A stretch of 64,000 bases of DNA. Origin: Leptopterna dolabrata (taxonomy: Eukaryota > Arthropoda > Insecta > Hemiptera > Miridae). The notes below the pieces were generated by a model. It searched no databases and was not told the DNA's origin. It worked only from the letters and a program-made list of their open reading frames with translations. Shown in pieces: positions 63,001 through 64,000 of this stretch. A program made the position numbers and the translations under genes. The number at the start of each line of letters is the position of its first letter. The first letter of the stretch is position 1. Location of the stretch: positions 4,386,128-4,450,127 of the forward strand of contig OX940990.1 in assembly GCA_954871275.1 (NCBI GenBank). Reading direction: 5' to 3'.

Positions 63001-63712
63001 TGGGGGTCCAAAATTGGTGGAATCCATCAAAAAATAACTATTTCAGTTATTGCACATGAAAGAAACAATAAATGAACAGCCAACATTTCTGTAGGTAAGT
63101 CCAATAGAATAATAAACCCATGTGACAAGGACTTCGCAGCTTTTTTAAATCGTAAGCAGCGCTTTTCCGGAAAAGTTGATAAATGGATCAAGTAAGTAAG
63201 TGTTTTAAGCCCTTTTCAATGGGGATGGAATTTTTCTGGGCTTGAAATAAGGGAGCCGCGAGGGTTTAATTAAAGCCGTTGAAGTAAGAAAAAACCAAGA
63301 TTTGACAAAAATTGCTGGCTTTCAGGACGCCCTATAATTTTTCTAGACGGGACACCTCGAAGTTTGGGACGTGTTGATTTTTCGGGACGTATGGCAGCTC
63401 TGATCTGAGTATAACGGAGAAGATAATAGTAATAGTAATAATCTTTATTCCGCATGACCCTTTGCATTCTATATGAAGCACACATGAATTACCTACATGA
63501 AAATAGATGCTCAATAATTCAAAAGATGCTCTTCGTTACATTATTATTACTCATATGAAATTTTGAATTTTCCTTCCTAATAAAATTTTTTGGTATTTCA
63601 GGTCGTGTGGTTCACCTCCTTGTTCCCGTATGTCGTGCTCACCATTTTCTTCATTCGCGGTCTCACGCTCAAAGGGGCGAGCGCGGGTCTCGTGCACATG
63701 TACACTCCGAAG
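24585..63712 (+). CDS. SLC6 family Na+-coupled amino-acid transporter, 5' half (8 exons, gene runs off right edge)
   Basis: Plasma-membrane symporter that would couple sodium (often chloride) gradients to uptake of neutral amino acids. Seen: eight exons with GT-AG junctions and compatible phases give 264 codons without a stop. TM1 holds the family signature GLGNIWRFPY followed by NGGGAF; TM2 ends LELGMGQ-like (IELGMGQ); EL2 has two cysteines and an N-glycosylation sequon; the TM4-TM5 segment has KGIQSSGK, then PYVVLTIFFIRGLTLKG. Known: the last motif is closest to the B0AT branch (SLC6A15-A20, bloated tubules in flies). SLC6 proteins are usually 600-700 residues with 12 TMs, so TM6-TM12 lie beyond 64000. 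Third intron is 27 kb and full of repeats. Exact orthology inside the branch is inference; family assignment is very sure. Confidence 0.95.
24610..26801. repeat. Intron 1: diverged tandem repeats
   Basis: 25285-26130 has about five diverged units of 150-180 bp with GTGGGTCAAATTTGAGTTTT and CATTGAATACTATTT. 25154-25182 is a short hairpin (AAGGCCACA...TGTGGCCTT). (TTTA)n lies at 24880-24950. No extra exon seen. Confidence 0.6.
26802..26863 (+). CDS. SLC6 coding exon 2 (acidic N-terminal tail)
   Basis: Acceptor TTATTGCAG at 26793-26801, donor GTGAGT at 26864. Adds an acidic cytoplasmic tail (YEDVTTMPEGTELGPVNGSVQ-like, 21 residues). Such tails vary between SLC6 members and carry no catalytic residue. 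Phase 1 in, phase 0 out, matching both neighbours. Confidence 0.85.
26864..29070. repeat. Intron 2, with a mosaic of inverted repeats at 28.2-28.96 kb
   Basis: 28220-28360 matches 28590-28720 inverted (CAAGCCACGCCC, ACCAGAACTG). 28370-28540 matches 28735-28960 inverted (CCTGAAGCACTGTAACC, GTTCGGACAGGCAGTCCTGG). The order A-B-A'-B' shows it is not a single foldback. 27855-27920 carries a shorter relative. Confidence 0.65.
29071..29209 (+). CDS. SLC6 coding exon 3 (TM1, Na+/substrate site)
   Basis: Acceptor TTTGCAG ends at 29070; donor GTGAGT at 29210. Encodes the end of the N-tail, the conserved Trp-Asp-Asn-Lys before TM1, then TM1 with SVGLGNIWRFPYLCQQNGG. In the LeuT/SLC6 fold the unwound middle of TM1 binds both sodium ions and substrate, and its GLGN and RFPY residues are intact. 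One base carries over to exon 4 and completes a glycine of the GGG run. Confidence 0.97.
29683..30903 (+). mobile_element. R2 element, forward, complete (1.22 kb)
   Basis: Left AACGCTGCAAATCCCTGCAC, right TTCATTATTGAAAATAATAA. Carries six 18-bp units at 30160-30270. Lies in the 27-kb intron. Confidence 0.85.
30158..30272. repeat. 18-bp tandem repeat in R2
   Basis: CCGTTGTGTAATAATTTA repeated six times. As 18 is divisible by 3 the unit reads as a hexapeptide in every frame (RCVIIY, PLCNNL), which makes spurious open frames. Same unit at 1860, 4720-5000, 49400-49465 (reverse) and 51285-51360. Confidence 0.9.
31293..31318. repeat. Poly-G tract (about 26 G)
   Basis: Uninterrupted G run within GGTTTGG...GGGTAGG; prone to length errors in sequencing. 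Confidence 0.95.
31473..32865. repeat. 675-bp tandem duplication, about 2.1 copies
   Basis: TGTGACAGAGTGTAACAGTG recurs at 31473 and 32147; GATAAAGGAATAGGT at 32015 and 32691. Copies differ at few positions. The minus-strand frames at 31460-31741 and 31987-32415 are near-identical through their first 90 residues because of the duplication and show no known domain. A third unit is internally deleted. Confidence 0.9.
32928..33580 (+). mobile_element. R1 element, forward, complete (0.65 kb)
   Basis: TTTTAGCGAATTTTCAAAGA at the left; ATTTCTTCGAAAATTCGCTC then CATGCTGCATGACTGTGG at the right. Inner (AT)n at 33060-33090 and about 1.5 satellite units at 33230-33480. Confidence 0.85.
33585..34830. 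repeat. R5 array: about 155-bp tandem units ending in TGCGCATGCGCA
   Basis: Starts with a CTGTCTGTCCGTCCG microsatellite (33706-33763). Seven diverged units then follow, their TCTGCGCATGCGCA-like words at about 33885, 34035, 34177, 34333, 34489, 34645 and 34797. Shared phrases: GGGTAGGCGCGGGTTGG, TTCCTTGTAACGCTTTTAGC. A reverse relative lies at 42.18-42.56 kb. Confidence 0.85.
35051..35120 (+). tRNA. tRNA-like sequence (pseudogene or SINE head)
   Basis: A box TAGCTCAGTGG at 35057-35067 and B box GGTTCGAGGCT at 35100-35110, spacing about right for a tRNA. I cannot close an acceptor stem, so it is more likely a tRNA-derived repeat than a working gene. Confidence 0.4.
35121..36785. repeat. Intronic mosaic: foldback and TATCGATA-rich segment
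   Basis: 35810-36030 is a foldback (GCTGGTTAATG...CATTAACCAGC; GTGTTTTTGAAACC...GGTTTCAAAAACACC). 36205-36775 is dense in GGTATCGATA words, with CTGCCTTCAATCCGATATTT duplicated about 119 bp apart. 36168-36206 is an inverted copy of 34930-34985. No gene. Confidence 0.6.
36784..37650 (+). mobile_element. R1 element, forward, variant subfamily (0.87 kb)
   Basis: TTTTAGCGAATTTTCGAAGA at the left and CTTCGAAAATTCGCTCTTAC plus CATGCTGCATGACTGTGG at the right. Central (AT)n at 36918-36980. The satellite unit is reduced and followed by an inverted partial copy (GATGGTGAAATCAGAATTGC near 37210, its complement near 37340). Confidence 0.85.
37655..38858. other. AT-rich stretch, no gene
   Basis: 37860-38300 is low-complexity (TTATAATTCTATGATT-like, AGAATTTTAAGTGA repeats). 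38400-38830 is more complex but unassigned; GCGCTCAGTGGGACAGAAAG recurs at about 40100 and 40565. Confidence 0.5.
38861..39778 (+). mobile_element. R1 element, forward, variant subfamily (0.92 kb)
   Basis: Nearly identical to 36784-37650 to about 39520, then 200 bp of different sequence including inverted ACAATATACGTAC words, before the shared right end at 39727-39778. (AT)n at 38995-39075. Confidence 0.85.
39773..40586 (+). mobile_element. Two truncated R3 copies in tandem
   Basis: Left ends at 39779 and 40126 (GGTTTATT(A/G)TTCTGTGAAT). Each loses the right part and is followed by GGTGTAAAAATG-type short repeats and ACGGCGCGCAGTGGGACAGA. Confidence 0.7.
40587..41130 (+). mobile_element. R3 left half fused to an R2 left end
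   Basis: 40587-41034 is R3 forward. From 41035 it reads TGTAACAGAAGGGTGTTCTG and then AATAATAAACTGTTGTGCAG with GGGATTTTCAGCG, which is the reverse of the R2 left terminus. A composite element with ends from both families. Confidence 0.7.
41131..41256 (-). mobile_element. R1 terminal fragment
   Basis: Matches the inner spacer and right end of the R1 family, ending CTTTGAAAATTCGCTAAA at about 41254. Confidence 0.6.
41994..42115. repeat. C-rich tract
   Basis: Many runs of 5-12 C separated by TATCAAAT or AAA. The minus strand could form G-quadruplexes. Translated frames through it are artefacts. Confidence 0.9.
42180..42590 (-). repeat. R5-type repeat, reverse, with GACA microsatellite
   Basis: Two units of about 125 bp (CTGAAAATCTGACC..., AGTTATG), then (GACA)n at 42400-42428, then the complement of 33590-33710 (AACAAAGCTTCCCCTGCCTT). 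Confidence 0.7.
43046..43803 (+). mobile_element. R3 element, forward, complete, inside R4 array
   Basis: Left TTTTGGTTTATTATTCTGTG, right ACAAGGACTTTGCAGCG with poly-T. Very close to 21704-22440, so a recent copy. Confidence 0.85.
47219..47430. mobile_element. Foldback element with hammerhead-type motif, inside R4 array
   Basis: Arms from GTTTTCCACTAATACACGAA (about 47240) and its complement (about 47430). Each arm carries a CTGACGAT core. Same design as 11375-11585 but different sequence in the stems. Confidence 0.7.
47362..47399 (+). ncRNA. Hammerhead-ribozyme-like motif, core decayed
   Basis: Core CUGACGA at 47366-47372. Stem I GUUA (47362-47365) pairs with UAAC (47396-47399). Stem II GGUU/AACC with loop UGAU (47374-47385). 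The conserved G12 is A (47386), so this arm should be inactive. The left arm, minus strand, keeps CGAAAC. Confidence 0.5.
47945..48579. mobile_element. hAT-type MITE with perfect 8-bp target duplication
   Basis: AACGTGGG at 47937-47944 and 48580-48587. Ends TAGGGACGGCAAAAT and, reversed, TAGGGATGGCAACAAAAT. Interior has ATCGATATATCGG palindromes near both ends; 635 bp, no transposase. 8-bp duplications and TAGGG-type ends are hAT hallmarks. Confidence 0.88.
48760..49490 (-). mobile_element. R2 element, reverse, left part missing
   Basis: Right-end hairpin GGTTTATTATTTTAAATAAT at 48762, ending at the 18-bp units and CTATCTACGTAGGAGGGGC, where the next inverted repeat begins. Confidence 0.8.
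49495..51105. mobile_element. 1.6-kb inverted repeat (two about 800-bp arms)
   Basis: Left arm 49495-50287, right arm 50286-51105, meeting at 50287. Outer ends GGGGTCCTATTCACTAAAAT / ATTTTAGTGAATAGGCCCCC. Inner ends also carry CCTATTCACTAAG in both senses, so each arm has its own terminal inverted repeat. Arms contain GTAGGTACCTACC and AGAGAGAGTC words. Noncoding. Confidence 0.8.
51255..52345. mobile_element. R2 forward copy facing an R2 reverse copy
   Basis: Forward 51255-52010 (18-bp units to hairpin end), reverse 52062-52345 (CACTTTTCTTAGTTAACATG, GTCCTCGAAGCTCTGCG). The right ends face each other. Confidence 0.75.
52381..52500 (+). mobile_element. tRNA-derived SINE-like element
   Basis: A-box-like CTACAGCACAGTGGTC at 52408-52423, B-box-like GAGATCGAAACCC at 52453-52465, then an (AAT)n tail at 52484-52500. 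The RNA polymerase III box layout plus tail supports a SINE. Confidence 0.5.
52504..53620. repeat. Direct duplications of TTCATGAACTC-rich sequence, split by a 5S-like insert
   Basis: 52504-52660 and 52692-52840 are direct copies (GCCAAGACGCCGTTGCT, AGGGCAGATGGTCGAGATGG). CTTCACTTTTGGGCGTTCCA occurs at 52991 and 53459. The stretch 53052-53400 between them includes the 5S-like sequence. Confidence 0.65.
53310..53376 (-). rRNA. 5S rRNA-like fragment (probable 5S-derived SINE)
   Basis: Minus strand reads GAGCGTGGTTAGCACC, then TACTTGGATGGGTGACCGCC, matching the 3' half of 5S rRNA including the box C region. Upstream 5S sequence is reduced to AGGTTAAGATACC. Too altered for a working 5S gene. Confidence 0.6.
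53790..54532 (+). mobile_element. pogo/Tigger-type DNA transposon remnant
   Basis: Left end TA|CAGTCGAATCCGCTTAATGG, typical of pogo-like ends with a TA target. The C-terminal transposase frame is at 54162-54359. The right terminal repeat (GTGCCCACATTAA|GGGG) is split by the piggyBac-type MITE, resuming at about 56033. The CCGCTTAATG(G/T)GG word occurs repeatedly, so an internal rearrangement is likely. Confidence 0.6.
54162..54359 (+). pseudogene. Tigger/pogo transposase C-terminal tail
   Basis: Open from a TAA at 54159 to TAA at 54357, no ATG needed. Reads DADQATVPTVTAREAQKC, then LQKFFMQFGNE, and ends IEKSRKRVITSYFT. CENP-B/Tigger transposases end in a KQTxIxxFF-like tail after a leucine-rich segment, which this resembles. 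The catalytic core is absent. Confidence 0.5.
54537..56032. mobile_element. piggyBac-type MITE with TTAA target sites
   Basis: TTAA at 54533-54536 and 56033-56036. Ends CCCTTTGACTACCA and TGGGAGTCAAAGGG. Interior rich in GTCCCAGTTG words in both orientations. 1.5 kb. The minus frames at 54324-54918 have NWD-type repeats from these words and are not transposase. Confidence 0.8.
56215..56316 (+). CDS. SLC6 coding exon 4 (TM2)
   Basis: Acceptor TTTGTTTCAG at 56205-56214, donor GTGAGT at 56317. Encodes GAFLIPFGVMLILEGIPLFL, then IELGMGQKMRLGALG across the exon end: TM2 and the first intracellular loop. The (L/I)E(L/F)xxGQ motif at the end of TM2 is standard for the family. It follows a 27-kb intron. 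Confidence 0.97.
56499..57069. mobile_element. hAT-type MITE with perfect 8-bp target duplication
   Basis: CAGCCAGG at 56491-56498 and 57070-57077. Ends CAGGGGTGTGCCGGT and, reversed, TAGGGGTGGGTCGGT. Interior dense in CCGGTCC / GGTACCGG-type words. 571 bp, in the intron after SLC6 exon 4. Confidence 0.9.
57417..57560. mobile_element. Small foldback capped by a hammerhead-type core
   Basis: Arms ATGTGGGATAAACACAAAAT (left) and ATTTTGTGTTTATCCCACAT (right) plus GCACTTTTAGCTTA / TAAGCTAAAGGTGC. The core lies in the loop, so the arms extend stem I. Confidence 0.8.
57471..57511 (+). ncRNA. Hammerhead-ribozyme-like motif with consensus core
   Basis: CUGAUGA at 57475-57481, GAA at 57498-57500. 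Stem II GCUCA/UGAGU with loop GAAGU (57483-57497). Stem III is the self-complementary AAGCUU (57501-57506), cleavage predicted after U57507. Stem I AUAC (57471-57474) pairs with GUGU (57508-57511). Again one extra U follows A9. Confidence 0.6.
58137..58267 (+). CDS. SLC6 coding exon 5 (TM3)
   Basis: Acceptor TTCATTACAG ends at 58136, donor GTAAGT at 58268. Encodes VWNNVHPWLGGLGVASATV, then TM3 with ALYYNVIITW. The tandem tyrosines in the YYN motif of TM3 lie near the substrate site in SLC6 proteins and are present. Confidence 0.97.
58268..59942. other. Intron 5, with tRNA-derived SINE-like piece
   Basis: 58880-59030 has a B-box-like GAGTTCAAATCCG (58909-58921) after GGCTATCATTCGAGGGTCC, as in tRNA-derived SINEs, though no A box is convincing. 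59190-59290 has short CACATTCAGTTATAT repeats. (ATA)n at 59847-59872. No exon seen. Confidence 0.45.
59943..60028 (+). CDS. SLC6 coding exon 6 (extracellular loop 2)
   Basis: Acceptor CATGATTCCAG ends at 59942, donor GTGAGT at 60029. Encodes YPLPWAECPKVNGTEVLECE, then KASETAYFW. The PLPW motif, two loop cysteines (a conserved disulfide in the family) and one N-glycosylation site (NGT) are present. The loop is short, as in B0AT-type members rather than monoamine transporters. Confidence 0.97.
60590..60960. repeat. Foldback repeat in intron 6
   Basis: AACCTGTTCCTTCCCTCTC (60711) faces GAGAGGGAAGGAACAGGTT (60830); GCCTGCCAAAATAG faces CTATTTTGGCGGGC. The 156-codon minus frame over it is a by-product. 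Confidence 0.65.
61043..61192 (+). repeat. R8 repeat, second copy
   Basis: Same orientation as 19618-19763: GCTAGAAATGACATATCAGG, GAGTAGTTCAACTCAAATCC, GGATGGAACAGCAAATTTAT. Confidence 0.65.
61669..61804 (+). CDS. SLC6 coding exon 7 (end of EL2, TM4)
   Basis: Acceptor CTAATCTCCTCAG ends at 61668. The donor is GTATCA, weaker than the other donors in this gene. Encodes WYRTTLDISPSMDDSGGLKW, TM4 and the KGIQSSGK turn. The match to B0AT/NTT4 members (WYRE-LxIS...SGG, KGIQSSGK) is what places the protein in this branch. Confidence 0.97.
62193..63147. mobile_element. R3 snapback: two right halves joined centrally
   Basis: Reverse 62193-62650 and forward 62650-63147. Both outer ends are the (G)CTGCGAAGTCCTTGTCACA terminus and both inner ends lie at the GGAATACACCC(C/G)GGG module. 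No left end remains. Lies in SLC6 intron 7. Confidence 0.8.
63425..63530 (-). mobile_element. Truncated LINE 3' end
   Basis: Minus strand GTGTGCTTCATATAG, GGAATAAAGATTATTAC then (TAT)n. Similar to the tail at 16636-16756. Confidence 0.5.
63602..63712 (+). CDS. SLC6 coding exon 8 (TM5)
   Basis: Acceptor TTGGTATTTCAG ends at 63601, donor GTAAAT at 63713. Encodes VVWFTSLFPYVVLTIFFIRG, then LTLKGASAGLVHMYTPK. Ends in phase 0; the next exon (TM6 region) is not in the window. Confidence 0.97.
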
Positions 63713-64000
63713 GTAAATCCTTGAAATGCTATATTCTGTCATTGGGAGCCCTAAATACAGGGTGTTCACAAAAGGACGCTGTTTTTGAAAATCCCCCCCC
63801 CCCCCCCCAAAACACTTTAACGTAAAAAGAAAACAAAAAGTAGGACATCATTTGATTCAGGAGATCCTACGGTTCGAGGATGAAATATTTATAAGAGAAT
63901 TGTCGCAACCATTTTTCGAAAAAACGCAACTGTAAAACGTAACTCTGTTCTAGGGTGACAAACTCGGATGCTAACTATCCAACGTAAGTTTCACGAGAAA

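Overview
This is a eukaryotic, AT-rich window, almost certainly from an arthropod. It is dominated by transposon remnants, satellites and inverted repeats. GT-AG introns, exons of roughly 60-140 bp, LINE fragments and words such as GGTACCTACCT suggest an insect. From memory I lean towards a sternorrhynchan hemipteran (aphid, mealybug or whitefly), with low confidence. There are no bacterial features.

The one host gene I can prove is the 5' half of an SLC6 sodium-coupled transporter on the + strand. Eight coding exons (24585-24609, 26802-26863, 29071-29209, 56215-56316, 58137-58267, 59943-60028, 61669-61804, 63602-63712) splice in phase to 264 codons. They cover the N terminus, TM1-TM5 and the large second extracellular loop. 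The sequence groups with the B0AT/NTT4 branch (SLC6A15-A20; bloated-tubules type in flies) and continues past the right edge. The third intron is 27 kb and holds much of the repeat material. A 5' untranslated exon may start at 24320, and a CpG-rich block at 8.4-9.2 kb ending in a good splice donor is a possible distal promoter and first exon.

Layout. 1-7.4 kb: satellite-bearing TIR elements (family R1, 141-bp repeat), family R2 elements, a LINE reverse-transcriptase fragment and a 200-bp assembly gap. 7.4-8.3 kb: one R3 element. 8.4-9.2 kb: GC-rich block. 9.3-11.6 kb: diverged repeats and a foldback with a hammerhead-ribozyme core. 11.8-16.1 kb: a LINE with RNase H split by a 1.1-kb element, whose second copy has a 10-bp target duplication. 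16.1-22.7 kb: alternating-orientation R3 copies. 23.6-23.9 kb: a 47-bp minisatellite. 24.3-29.2 kb: first transporter exons. 29.2-56.2 kb (giant intron): R1, R2 and R3 copies, a 675-bp tandem duplication, a 155-bp array, a 366-bp array (42.7-47.6 kb), a hAT MITE, a 1.6-kb inverted repeat, tRNA- and 5S-derived sequences, and a pogo/Tigger remnant with a piggyBac-type MITE nested in it. 56.2-64 kb: transporter exons separated by a hAT MITE, another hammerhead-like foldback and more R3.

The most interesting signals are three foldback elements carrying hammerhead-type cores with compensating stem changes, and the R2/R3 repeats, which share an end design (a common terminal word plus subterminal hairpins) that I cannot assign to a known transposon class.
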